Source of the DNA: Spartobacteria bacterium
GTDB taxonomy: Bacteria; Verrucomicrobiota; Verrucomicrobiia; Chthoniobacterales; UBA10450
DNA: 64,000 bases
Direction of reading: 5' to 3'
Assembly (NCBI GenBank): GCA_003134765.1
Contig: PLCM01000003.1
Span: 27,232-91,231, forward strand
The position numbers and the translations under genes are program-made. Numbering within the stretch: the stretch's first letter is position 1; the number at the start of each line of letters is the position of its first letter. This document shows positions 43,628 through 51,867 of the stretch, in pieces. The notes under the pieces were generated by a model that worked only from the letters and a program-made list of their open reading frames with translations, was not told the origin of the DNA and searched no databases.

Positions 43628-45523
43628 ATGACGGAGTCTTGGAATTGCGGGCAGGGCCGCGCTTTGGGCGCGGGTGGGTTGTCGTCGGAGACGGGTGGTT
43701 CCCTGCGGAAGGGAAAGAAGCAGTCGACTAAAGGGCCCACGTTTCTAAAAACGCTCGGTTTTCGTCTTTCGATTTTCGCGGCGATCTATTGGTGGGGTCT
43801 CCTTATGGCAACGGGAGCGCCGCTTACTTTTAGCAACACCACCAGCCTCAACACTGCTCGCGATTCTCACACTGCGACCTCGCTGCCGAACGGCAAGGTG
43901 CTGGTTGCAGGGGGAATTGGTAGCAGTAACATCGCTCTTACCAGCGCGGAACTGTACGACCCGGCGAGCGGAACCTGGACTGCCACGGGCAGCCTCAACA
44001 CTGCCCGCTGTAATCACACGGCGACCTTGCTGCCTAACGGCAAGGTGCTGGTGGCGGGAGGTTCAAACGGAAGCGGCGCTCTCGCCAGTGCGGAACTCTA
44101 CGATCCGGCGACCGGCATGTGGTCGCCCACCGGCAGCCTCGCCGCTCCGCGCTTCGAACAAACGGCAACGCTGCTCCCCAATGGCAAGGTGCTCGTCGCC
44201 GGAGGTTCCAACGGGATTAACTATGTGGCGAGCGCGGAGCTTTACGACCCGGCAAGCGGGACATGGACAACGACCGGGAGCCTCGCTCCTACCAGCCTTG
44301 GCATCGCGCGCGCCGGTCACACGGCAACGTTATTGCCTAACGGCAAGGTGCTCGTCACAGGCGGCCTTGGCAACGGCACCTTCGCCCTCGCGAGCGCGGA
44401 ACTCTACGACCCGACGAGCGGCAGCTGGACAGCCACCGGCAATCTCGCCACCGCGCGAGCCGGTCACACCGCGACCTTACTCGCCGATGGACAGGTGCTC
44501 GTCGCAGGAGGCAGTGACACCAGCAACACCGTCCTCGCGAGCGCGGAACTCTACAATCCCGCCAGCGGCATTTGGACTGCTGCGGCCAGCCTGAACACTG
44601 CACGGGTTGGTCACTCGGCAACGTTCCTTTCGAATGGGCAGGTGCTCATCACTGGAGGTTTGGGCGCCGGTGGCGTGTATCTCGCGAGCGCGGAATTGTA
44701 CACTTCCGCGCCGCCGCCTTCACAATCGCTCAACATTTCCACCCGAGGCGACGTCGAGACTGGTCAAGGCGTTCTCATCGGCGGTTTCATCATCAGTGGC
44801 ACTCAGCCTAAACAAGTTATCATCCGCGCCCTCGGGCCGTCACTTAGCCTGGCTCAGGTGCCGGGTGTGCTGGCTGACCCGGCGCTGGAATTGCATAACT
44901 CCAGCGGTGCGCTCGTCGCCACCAATGACAATTGGAAGACTAACTCGCCCGGTGACCAGGCGACCATCGTCAATGATGGCCTCAATCTGTTTGGCGGCAC
45001 CACGATCAGCGATTCGGAATCGATTCTCGTCCAGACTCTCGCTCCCGGCAGTTATACGGGCATCGTCAGCGGAGTCGCCGGAGGCACTGGCGTTGGCTTG
45101 GTGGAAGTCTACGATGTCGACGCCATCACCGATGGGCAACTGGCTAACATCAGCACCCGCGGACTTGTCGGGACCGCTGGCAAGGTTCTCATCGGCGGCT
45201 TCATCCTCGGCCCGACCGCGGACAGCGCGACTTCCGTTGTGGTGCGAGCGATCGGGCCATCTCTGGCGGCGAGCGGAGTGACCAACCCATTGCTCGATCC
45301 GATCCTTAATATTTACAATGTCAATGGCGACGTCATCGCCTCCAACGACAACTGGGCGGATGGCCCGGATGCAACCATCATTGCCGCTGACAACCTGGCT
45401 CCGAGCAACGCCAGCGAATCAGCCTTGCTCATCGCCCCCAACCCGGGTGAGTACACCGCCATCGTCAGCGGAGTCGGCGGCACGACTGGAATCGGCCTGA
45501 TGGAAATCTACAACCTGAAATAG
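43628..45523 (+). CDS. Kelch-repeat surface protein with duplicated C-terminal beta-domain
   Basis: A ~631-aa protein. The ATG at 43628 has GGGGAGG five bases upstream, much better than the in-frame ATG at 43487. A basic N-terminus and a hydrophobic segment ('LSIFAAIYWWGLLMATGAP') direct export. Six Kelch-type repeats of ~50 residues follow, each with 'ARxxHTATLLPNGKVLVAGG' and 'SAELYDPASGTW', expected to close a beta-propeller. The C-terminus has two copies of a ~130-residue beta-domain ('ISTRGxVxTGxGVLIGGFI', 'VVRAIGPSL', 'YTAIVSGVGGTTGIGLMEIY'). Extracellular binding or adhesion is likely. Confidence 0.85.
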   Translation: MTESWNCGQGRALGAGGLSSETGGSLRKGKKQSTKGPTFLKTLGFRLSIFAAIYWWGLLMATGAPLTFSNTTSLNTARDSHTATSLPNGKVLVAGGIGSSNIALTSAELYDPASGTWTATGSLNTARCNHTATLLPNGKVLVAGGSNGSGALASAELYDPATGMWSPTGSLAAPRFEQTATLLPNGKVLVAGGSNGINYVASAELYDPASGTWTTTGSLAPTSLGIARAGHTATLLPNGKVLVTGGLGNGTFALASAELYDPTSGSWTATGNLATARAGHTATLLADGQVLVAGGSDTSNTVLASAELYNPASGIWTAAASLNTARVGHSATFLSNGQVLITGGLGAGGVYLASAELYTSAPPPSQSLNISTRGDVETGQGVLIGGFIISGTQPKQVIIRALGPSLSLAQVPGVLADPALELHNSSGALVATNDNWKTNSPGDQATIVNDGLNLFGGTTISDSESILVQTLAPGSYTGIVSGVAGGTGVGLVEVYDVDAITDGQLANISTRGLVGTAGKVLIGGFILGPTADSATSVVVRAIGPSLAASGVTNPLLDPILNIYNVNGDVIASNDNWADGPDATIIAADNLAPSNASESALLIAPNPGEYTAIVSGVGGTTGIGLMEIYNLK

Positions 45524-45815
45524 GTCTTCCGCCACGACGCGCTCGTGGCGATGAAATTCCTCGAGCGCGAGGGCAACGGGCCGGAGGCAAAGTATGGCAA
45601 CACTCCGGCCGGCACGCTTTACCTCGATCAAAAGAGGCCGCGCTATATCGGCGGCAGGCTGGTGATGCTAAACGCGCGGCTCTTCAAATACTGCAACGCA
45701 TCCACCTCGCCGGCCCGTCGGGCGCGGCGATCTACAAATGGGATGGGATGTTTCTCGCCCGGAGACTGCGAAACAGTTTGGGAACTGGCGAAGAACGGGT
45801 GAGTATGTGGGCGTT
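45524..45815. other. Region with possible gene remnant
   Basis: A short open stretch (from GTG 45545 to about 45690, 'MKFLEREGNGPEAKYGNTPA') looks protein-like but is not matched by any family I recognise and has no defined start or upstream gene signals. It may be the remains of a gene disrupted when the region was rearranged. Nothing else is visible in these ~290 bases. Confidence 0.25.
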
Positions 45816-45923
45816 ATGGGAAACAGCCAAGGCAGAGACAACGTCAAGAAACGCGCGTCACGTCGCAAAAAAACGGAGCGCCTCGCAGCCGCCAAAGCGA
45901 GCAAGAAAAAGGCGACCAAGTAA
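45816..45923 (+). CDS. Small very basic protein (35 aa)
   Basis: The frame 'MGNSQGRDNVKKRASRRKKT...AAAKASKKKATK' has 15 Lys/Arg in 35 residues. Such composition suggests nucleic-acid binding, like short ribosome-associated or histone-tail-like peptides. An in-frame ATG at 45738 would give 61 residues, but the upstream part is less uniform. Fifteen bases separate its TAA from the GTG of the NYN gene, so the two may be expressed together. No family name can be given. Confidence 0.5.
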   Translation: MGNSQGRDNVKKRASRRKKTERLAAAKASKKKATK

Positions 45924-45938
45924 CGCGCCGGTCACTTT

Positions 45939-46553
45939 GTGACAACACGGATCGCGATGCGAAAGAAAGATCCAGATGTTGTCCGGCGCGCCCGCCTTTT
46001 GGTGCTGGTAGATGAATCGAATGTCGGCAGCTCGGTGCGGACCGCGGGGCGCGGGCTCGATTGGCTGAGGCTGCGTGAGTTTCTTGCCGGCACAGAGACC
46101 GGACGCGACCTGATCGAGATGGTGGTCTATGCCGGGTTGCCGCCGGCCATTCCGCTCTGGCAGGAGGAGCGCGATAAGAAAAACAAGTTTGTTTACTGGC
46201 TGCGCTCCAATGGATTCATGGTCGTAACGAAGGACGGCGCGCCGGCCGAGGAAGGTCATTACAAGGCAAACGTGGACGTGATGATGGCGCTCGACGCGCT
46301 CGAGCTCTCGGTCGAGATGCAGCCCGAGGTGGTCATTCTTGTGACCGGCGACGCGGATTTCGCATACCTCGCGACCAAGCTACGCCGGCGCGGGATCCGC
46401 GTGGAGGTGGCTTCGGTCACGCAAAATCTCGGGGGCGTGCTCAAGACGGCCGCCAACGCCGTGATCGATCTCGCGCCGTTGTTCCGGACGTTTGATTTGC
46501 TGCCGGTATCGGATTCGCCGGTCGCACCGGCACGGGGAAAGCGGCCCCTGTAG
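45939..46553 (+). CDS. NYN/PIN-like (LabA/DUF88-type) nuclease-fold protein
   Basis: A 204-aa protein. NYN-domain acidic residues are in place: 'ARLLVLVDESNVG' (first Asp and Asn), 'KANVDVMMALDALEL' (the K-x-V-D-V motif) and 'VVILVTGDADFAYLATKLRR' (G-D-x-D-F). The family are metal-dependent RNases, so RNA cleavage is predicted. GTG start at 45939; the ATG at 45957 would lose six residues. The TAG stop (46551-46553) lies inside a palindrome. Confidence 0.85.
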   Translation: MTTRIAMRKKDPDVVRRARLLVLVDESNVGSSVRTAGRGLDWLRLREFLAGTETGRDLIEMVVYAGLPPAIPLWQEERDKKNKFVYWLRSNGFMVVTKDGAPAEEGHYKANVDVMMALDALELSVEMQPEVVILVTGDADFAYLATKLRRRGIRVEVASVTQNLGGVLKTAANAVIDLAPLFRTFDLLPVSDSPVAPARGKRPL

Positions 46554-46622
46554 CCGGGGTCGCTGCCCCCGGCATTCGGGAATGGATGGGTCATCCCACC
46601 GGGGTCAGCGCCCCCGGCTACA
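46548..46622. repeat. Palindrome containing the NYN stop
   Basis: The left end CCTGTAGCCGGGGTCGCTGC and the right end CACCGGGGTCAGCGCCCCCGGCTACAG are inverted. The TAG of the NYN gene is within TGTAGCC. A half copy (right end only) recurs at 47929-47962. Confidence 0.85.
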
Positions 46623-46724
46623 GCGCGAAATTGTTCGCCTCCGTACCTTGGCGAGCGTTTCGATTCTTGTAGGCGGCACCAAGCCAAGATGAGACAATCA
46701 TCCAATCAGATTAAGGAACACGTC

Positions 46725-47903
46725 ATGATGCCAACTCTTCGACTTGCGAAACTAAGCCTCCTTCTCGCCACCGCGTGCCTTGCACTGCACCCGACAGCGC
46801 AGGCCGTCACTCCGCCGCCGGACGGCGGTTATCCCAACGAAAATACGGCCGAGGGAACCAACGCGCTCTTGTATCTCAGCACCGGGGCGAATAACACAGC
46901 TCTCGGCTACATTGCGCTCCAGAACAATACGGTCGGCGCCTACAACACGGCGACCGGCGCCAACGCGCTCAGTCTTAACTTCAGCGGCAGCGGAAATACG
47001 GCCGATGGTTACAATGCACTTGGAGCCAACACCCTGGGCCTCGCCAACACCGCCGTCGGCAAAGATGCGCTTGGATCCAATACCGACGGCTCGACCAACA
47101 CCGCCGTCGGCGACGTCGCCCTTACCCTGAACACGGAAGGCAGCGGCAATACCGCCATCGGAGTAAATGCCCTCGCCGGCAACACGACCGCCCCGAACAA
47201 TACGGCGAGTGGCTTGGCTGCCCTGATGAGCAACACGACCGGCGCGAACAACACGGCGAGCGGCTCGAACGCACTCTCGAGCAACAGCACCGGCAGCAAC
47301 AACATCGCTCTCGGTTATCAAGCCGGCATCAACCTCACGACTGGCGATAACAACATCGATATCGGCAGCCCGGGAGTGGCGAATGAGGCGGGCAAAATCC
47401 GCATCGGCACCAGAGGAACGCACAACGCCGCTTACATCGCCGGCATCTTCGGAGCGACGGTGACCGGGGGAGCGGCGGTCTCGGTGGATAACAAAGGTCA
47501 TCTCGGGACGACGACCTCTTCCGCGCGCTTTAAGAACAATATCCAGCCGATGGGACCGGCGAGCGAGTCGCTCCTCGCGCTGCAACCGGTGACCTTCCGC
47601 TACAAGAAGGAACTCGATCCGGAGAACATCCCACAGTTTGGCCTTGTGGCCGAACAGGTGGCCAAAGTGAATCCCGACCTGGTGGTGCGGGATGAGCAGG
47701 GCCGGCCTTACACGGTTCGCTACGAAGCGGTGAATGCGATGTTGCTCAATGAGTTTCTCAAGGAGCATCGCAGGGTGGAAGCCCTGGAGGAGACAGTCAC
47801 GCAGCTAAAGTCAGCGTTGAAGGAACAGGCGGCGCAGATTCGGAAGGTAAGCGAGCAACTCCCGGTATCCAAAACGGCGCCTCGCGTGGTCTCCTTTGAT
47901 TGA
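46725..47903 (+). CDS. Surface protein with repeat head and C-terminal S74 chaperone domain
   Basis: A ~392-aa exported protein; the signal peptide ends in 'HPTAQA', and AAGGA lies eight bases before the ATG at 46725. Residues 45-230 are a run of ~23-residue repeats with 'GNNTAxGxxALxxNTTG', the YadA-like head pattern. The C-terminal ~120 residues match the Peptidase_S74 intramolecular chaperone ('SSARFKNNIQPM', 'FGLVAEQVAKVNPDLVVRD', 'VRYEAVNAMLLNEFLKEH'), which trimerises tail spikes and similar fibres and then cleaves itself, and a coiled-coil tail follows. It is expected to form a trimeric surface fibre. Confidence 0.85.
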   Translation: MMPTLRLAKLSLLLATACLALHPTAQAVTPPPDGGYPNENTAEGTNALLYLSTGANNTALGYIALQNNTVGAYNTATGANALSLNFSGSGNTADGYNALGANTLGLANTAVGKDALGSNTDGSTNTAVGDVALTLNTEGSGNTAIGVNALAGNTTAPNNTASGLAALMSNTTGANNTASGSNALSSNSTGSNNIALGYQAGINLTTGDNNIDIGSPGVANEAGKIRIGTRGTHNAAYIAGIFGATVTGGAAVSVDNKGHLGTTTSSARFKNNIQPMGPASESLLALQPVTFRYKKELDPENIPQFGLVAEQVAKVNPDLVVRDEQGRPYTVRYEAVNAMLLNEFLKEHRRVEALEETVTQLKSALKEQAAQIRKVSEQLPVSKTAPRVVSFD

Positions 47904-47928
47904 GCAGCTTCGAGTGATTCCCAGCCCT

Positions 47929-47962
47929 TTGGCCGGGCGGTCAGCGCCCTCGGCTACAGAGG
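47929..47962. repeat. Half palindrome after the S74 gene
   Basis: GGCCGGGCGGTCAGCGCCCTCGGCTACAG repeats the right arm of the element at 46548-46622 with changes; no left arm is visible. Confidence 0.5.
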
Positions 47963-47975
47963 ACGATGTGAGGCC

Positions 47976-49127
47976 CTAACGTTTTCGCGCTCTCGTTTTC
48001 ACGAAGTCGCCCGGCGGACGCTGTTCATCCTCGGGCGTTGCGCCGGCGGAATTGGCAAAGCCCTGCTCGTCCGGCGGCAGGAATTTCTTGAAGAGATTCT
48101 TGTCGATCGCCTTCATGAAGGCTTCGTGCGGCGAGATGACGCCTTGCTGGAGCAGCGCCCAGATGGCGTCGTCCATGAACTGCATCCCCTGCCCTTTCCC
48201 GCTCACGATGACGTCCTGGAGCTTTTGGGTGGCGCCTTCACGGATGATGGAAGAAACGGCGTTGCTGGAGATGAGGATCTCGTTCACGGCGATGCGGCCG
48301 CTGCCGTCGGCGCGCTTGAGGAGGAGTTGGGCGAGAACGCCGCGCAGAGAGTTGGCGAGCATGGTGCGGGCCTGGGGTTGCTTGTCGGCAGGGAAAACGT
48401 CGATCATGCGGTCGACGGTTTTGCGCGCGTTGTTGGTATGCAGGGTGCCAAAAACGAGCAGGCCGGTCTCGGCCGCGGTGAGGGCGAGTGAGACGGTCTC
48501 GAGGTCGCGCATTTCGCCCACGAGCACGATGTCGCAATCCTCGCGCAAGGCGGCTTTCAAGCCGGCCGGGAAGGTGGAGGAATGCTCCGGCACCTCGCGC
48601 TGAGTGATGACGCTCAGCTTGTTGGAATGCACAAACTCGATCGGCTCTTCGATCGTGACGATATGCCGGGCGTAAGTCGTGTTGATGTAATCGATGAGCG
48701 CGGCCAGCGTGGTTGATTTTCCGGAACCGGTCGGGCCGGTGACGAGCACGAGACCGCCGCGCAGGTCGCCAAATTGTTTCACGACCGGCGGAATGCCGAG
48801 TTCCTCGAGCGAAGCGATCCGCGTGGGAATGAGGCGAAAGACGGCGCCGTAGCCGTTGGTCTGCTTGAGGAAGTTGCAGCGGAAACGCGATTTTTTATCC
48901 ATCTCGTAAGCGAAATCGAAATCGCCGCGCTCTTCGAAGATGGCCCAGCTTTTCGGCCCGCAAATTTCACTCAACATGGCAACGGCCTCGTCGCGCGTGA
49001 CCAACTCATCCCGGATCGCCATGACGTCGCCGTGTTTCCGGATTTTCGGCGGCTGGCCCTCGCCGATATGCAAATCGGACGCGGCTTCGTTGACGAGGAC
49101 CTCGAAGAATTTATCGATGTAGGGCAT
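47976..49127 (-). CDS. pilT: PilT/PilU-like type IV pilus ATPase (first)
   Basis: A 383-aa hexameric motor that retracts type IV pili. The N-terminal domain has 'EVLVNEAASDLHIGEG'; Walker A is 'VLVTGPTGSGKSTTLAALI'; the Asp-box/Walker B region is 'EDCDIVLVGEMRDLETVSLA'; 'FGTLHTNNARKTVDRMIDVFP' is the His box; 'LANSLRGVLAQLLLKRADGSGR' follows. It is not accompanied by pilin or pilus-assembly genes in this window. A purine-rich palindrome separates it from the paralog encoded upstream. Confidence 0.93.
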   Translation of the reverse strand: MPYIDKFFEVLVNEAASDLHIGEGQPPKIRKHGDVMAIRDELVTRDEAVAMLSEICGPKSWAIFEERGDFDFAYEMDKKSRFRCNFLKQTNGYGAVFRLIPTRIASLEELGIPPVVKQFGDLRGGLVLVTGPTGSGKSTTLAALIDYINTTYARHIVTIEEPIEFVHSNKLSVITQREVPEHSSTFPAGLKAALREDCDIVLVGEMRDLETVSLALTAAETGLLVFGTLHTNNARKTVDRMIDVFPADKQPQARTMLANSLRGVLAQLLLKRADGSGRIAVNEILISSNAVSSIIREGATQKLQDVIVSGKGQGMQFMDDAIWALLQQGVISPHEAFMKAIDKNLFKKFLPPDEQGFANSAGATPEDEQRPPGDFVKTRARKR

Positions 49128-49135
49128 CGCAACTA

Positions 49136-49214
49136 AAGGAAGAAGGAAGAATTAAGAAGGAAGAAAAATTAGCAGGACTTTCATCCTTCTTCCCTCTTAC
49201 TTCTTACTTTCCTC
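49136..49214. repeat. Purine/pyrimidine palindrome between pilT paralogs
   Basis: AAAGGAAGAAGGAAGAATTA on the left and CTTACTTCTTACTTTCCT on the right are inverted, giving a polypurine arm facing a polypyrimidine arm. The TAA of the second pilT (49204-49206) lies in the right arm. Confidence 0.75.
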
Positions 49215-50307
49215 CCACATGCTGGCGCATCGCTTGTTTCTGTTCAGCGCGGCTGCAGGCCTCCTGAGCGCTGATCAGGCCCTGGTCGAGCAGTTGCGCC
49301 AGCGAATCGTCCATCAAGCGCATCCCTTGTTTGCGCCCGGTCTGGATGATGCCGGGCAACATGAAGGTCTTGGCCTCGCGGATGACGTTCGCGACCGCGG
49401 GCGTGTTCGTTAGGATCTCGAGCGCGAGAACGCGGCCTTTGCCGTCGATCCGCGGCACGAGCTGCTGGCTGATGACGCCGCGCAACGATTCGCTCACCAT
49501 GACGCGGATCTGATCCTGTTGATCGACCGGGAAGACGTCGAGCAATCGGTCGAGCGTGCGGGAGGCATTGCTGGTGTGGAGCGTTCCCATGACGAGGTGG
49601 CCGGTCTCCGAGGCAGTGATCGCGAGCGAGACGGTCTCGAGGTCGCGCATCTCGCCCACCATGATGACATCGGGATCTTCGCGCAACGAGCCCCGCAGGG
49701 CCGCGCCGAACGACTTCGTGTGGGTATGCACCTCGCGCTGCGTGATGTGGCACCCTTTCGGCTGGAAGACGTATTCGATCGGGTCCTCGAGCGTGATGAT
49801 GTGCTCGCGGCGCTCGATGTTTACCTGCTCGACGAGCGCGGCCAGGGTGGTCGATTTGCCGCTCCCGACGGAGCCGGTGACGAGGATGAGTCCGTTCTGG
49901 AAGCGGGTGAGCAACTTGAGGCTTTCGGGCAAACCAAGTTCATCCATCGAGCGCACGTTGGTGCTGATGATGCGAAAGACGATATCGATCCCGAGGCGTT
50001 GCCTAACGACGCTGGTGCGGAAGCGCCCGAAATCGTTCGCATAGGCAAAATCCACATCGCCGCGCTCGGCCAGCTGCGCGCGCTGCGCTTCGTTGAGGAA
50101 TCCGGCGGCGAGCGCCGCGGTCTCTTCCGCCGTGAGCTTCGGCACATCCGGCCAGATCGGCTGGAGATTTCCGTAGAGACGCCAGAGGGGCTGCGCATTG
50201 ACTCCGAGATGGATATCCGAGGCGCCGCCCTGCTGGCCGACGGCAAGGTATTGATCGACGTGCGGCGCGGCCGCCGGTGCGGAAGGAGGAGAGGTGATTG
50301 CAGACAT
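49204..50307 (-). CDS. PilT-like type IV pilus ATPase (second)
   Basis: A 367-aa paralog of the adjacent pilT. 'DQYLAVGQQGGASDIHLGV' starts the PilT N-terminal domain; Walker A is 'LILVTGSVGSGKSTTLAAL' (P of the usual GPxGSGKST replaced by S); Walker B is 'DPDVIMVGEMRDLETVSLA'; the His box is 'MGTLHTSNASRTLDRLLDVFP'. Two retraction-type ATPases with different N-termini suggest PilT and PilU roles; which is which cannot be decided from the sequence. Confidence 0.9.
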   Translation of the reverse strand: MSAITSPPSAPAAAPHVDQYLAVGQQGGASDIHLGVNAQPLWRLYGNLQPIWPDVPKLTAEETAALAAGFLNEAQRAQLAERGDVDFAYANDFGRFRTSVVRQRLGIDIVFRIISTNVRSMDELGLPESLKLLTRFQNGLILVTGSVGSGKSTTLAALVEQVNIERREHIITLEDPIEYVFQPKGCHITQREVHTHTKSFGAALRGSLREDPDVIMVGEMRDLETVSLAITASETGHLVMGTLHTSNASRTLDRLLDVFPVDQQDQIRVMVSESLRGVISQQLVPRIDGKGRVLALEILTNTPAVANVIREAKTFMLPGIIQTGRKQGMRLMDDSLAQLLDQGLISAQEACSRAEQKQAMRQHVGGK

Positions 50308-50364
50308 GCGGAGCGGCGCCTAAGAAAATAGGCAACCGCTCTCGAGACGTAAATTGAAATCCGG

Positions 50365-50760
50365 CTACCAGCGTCGCGCCGAGCCCGATCGACCGTCCTT
50401 TTTCAACTTTTTCGCGAGGTAGCTTAGCACCATGGGTTGCACGAGCGAAAAGCCCAGTTTCAAGACTCCCAGGAGCGCGCCGGATTCGAGCAAACTCTTC
50501 TCGGGCGATCGAACTTTCCTGCCTGCAGCGTTGACATAAATCTTGCGCGGCCGCGCCCGGAGAAGCGCAACGAGCAAGCCAACCGCCAGCGCGGCGCCGA
50601 CCCAAACGACGGTGTTGCGCTGGAAGGCCTGTTTGAATTTACGCGCGAAATCGAGCTCGTAACGCAGGCCACCCATGTCTCGCACCACCAATTCGCGCGA
50701 GCGGGCAATTTTCTGCCGCAACTCTATGGGGCTTTCGTTTGATCCAGGTTTTTCAGCCAT
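50365..50760 (-). CDS. Small membrane protein of a holin-X/DUF883-type cluster
   Basis: A ~131-aa protein starting at the ATG at 50760, with AGAGGA nine bases upstream. The N-terminal half is a charged helix ('SPIELRQKIARSRELVVRDM'), followed by one hydrophobic segment ('TVVWVGAALAVGLLVALL') and a second weaker one near 'LKLGFSLVQPMVLSYLAKKL'. It overlaps the holin-X-like gene by 37 bases, so the three genes 50365-51448 form an operon. Similar small genes co-occur with DUF883 and holin-X genes in envelope-stress contexts; the function is unknown. Confidence 0.65.
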   Translation of the reverse strand: MAEKPGSNESPIELRQKIARSRELVVRDMGGLRYELDFARKFKQAFQRNTVVWVGAALAVGLLVALLRARPRKIYVNAAGRKVRSPEKSLLESGALLGVLKLGFSLVQPMVLSYLAKKLKKDGRSGSARRW

Positions 50761-51149
50761 TCGGTATCCTCTTTCAAAGCGCTCGCGGTGTCGCGGAAGA
50801 CGGGTCGCTTCACCTGCCTCCGCGCCACGAGGAGGCAAACAAAGGCCGCGACAAAATGCAGCAGCGCCACCGCCAGCGCCGTCCAGATCCAGGAGTTCCC
50901 GATCAAATGCGCGATCTCGACGATCGCGAAAATGACCAGAAACACGTAGCCGAAGAGCGCCAGAACACCCGCGGCGATCAGGCAGGCCACGAGCGTCAGG
51001 AGGTGGAGCAACGCCGCCTTCGATTCCCGCGCCGCCAGTTGCAGCCGGCTCTCGAGAAATTGCGCGAGGGACGCAACCAGCGAGGTCAGATTCTGGCGCA
51101 ACCCGGCATGACCGGCGGGATTGCGGAACGGCATGGGGCGGCCCGCCAT
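50724..51149 (-). CDS. Phage holin-X-like membrane protein (superfamily III)
   Basis: A 141-aa protein with an amphipathic N-terminal helix ('LTSLVASLAQFLESRLQLAA') and two membrane helices ('ALLHLLTLVACLIAAGVLALFGYVFLV' and 'WTALAVALLHFVAAFVCLLV'), the arrangement of the chromosomal holin-X-like family. Despite the name this is a general envelope protein in many bacteria, not phage derived. It overlaps the downstream gene. Confidence 0.75.
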   Translation of the reverse strand: MAGRPMPFRNPAGHAGLRQNLTSLVASLAQFLESRLQLAARESKAALLHLLTLVACLIAAGVLALFGYVFLVIFAIVEIAHLIGNSWIWTALAVALLHFVAAFVCLLVARRQVKRPVFRDTASALKEDTEWLKNLDQTKAP

Positions 51150-51157
51150 CCAGCGCC

Positions 51158-51448
51158 CTAACGACGGAAGATCAAGCCGAGAACGAACCCGACGGCGAGC
51201 GCGGAAAAGACCGCCTTGGTCGGATTTTCGCGCACGTATTGTTCGGTATCCTCCTGGAAACTGCGGACGCGATCGCTCGCATCATTCCAAGCCTCTTCCG
51301 CCTTGCCGCGATACTCACCGGCCACGGCGCCAGCCGCCGAGCGAAAATCCTCCGCCGCTTTCCGCGCGTGCGAAGTGCCGCTCTGCATTTTCTCCTGGGC
51401 CTGCGGCGAGGCCGCGGCGTCTTCTGTCGTTTTCTTTTCGTCAGCCAT
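51158..51448 (-). CDS. DUF883/YqjD-ElaB-like membrane-anchored protein
   Basis: A 96-aa protein: a long polar helix with heptad pattern (about 10-75) and a C-terminal 'TKAVFSALAVGFVLGLIFRR' membrane anchor with a basic tail. This is the YqjD/ElaB/YgaM pattern, in which the C-terminal helix anchors the protein to the inner membrane and the helix may bind ribosomes. ATG at 51448 has AGGAG six bases upstream. First gene of the three-gene operon. Confidence 0.75.
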   Translation of the reverse strand: MADEKKTTEDAAASPQAQEKMQSGTSHARKAAEDFRSAAGAVAGEYRGKAEEAWNDASDRVRSFQEDTEQYVRENPTKAVFSALAVGFVLGLIFRR

Positions 51449-51591
51449 ATTTTTCTCCTGATTGAACCCCGGTCTTTCGCCGGGTGGTTGCTGTCTTGCG
51501 ACCGTAAAATTTCTCTCCGAGGGGATACGGAACTCGCTGACCTTTTGCGCTTACGATTCTCGCGACCGGCTCTCCGAACACGCCCCGGCGG

Positions 51592-51810
51592 CTATTTCGC
51601 GCGGAAAATGATCCGCGCCTTGGTCAAATCGTAGGGGGACAATTCCACTTCCACTTTGTCGCCGGGCACGATGCGAATGAAATGTTTTCTCATCTTGCCG
51701 GAGATATGGGCGAGGACGTTGCGCTGCCCGGCAAGATCGACCCGGAACATGGTCCCCGGCAACACCTCGGTCACCGTCCCTTCCGTCACGATCTGCTCCT
51801 CTTTCGGCAT
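51592..51810 (-). CDS. infA: Translation initiation factor IF-1
   Basis: A 72-aa OB-fold protein that binds the ribosomal A site during initiation. It shows the family pattern: '[20 protein letters not shown]', '[20 protein letters not shown]' and '[19 protein letters not shown]', with full length and no changes in the RNA-binding residues. It stands alone, not in a ribosomal-protein operon. Confidence 0.97.
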   Translation of the reverse strand: MPKEEQIVTEGTVTEVLPGTMFRVDLAGQRNVLAHISGKMRKHFIRIVPGDKVEVELSPYDLTKARIIFRAK

Positions 51811-51867
51811 GCGGGACTATAGCGCCTAACGGTAATTTCTCAAGTCGCGCCCGGATCGCCGGGCGGC

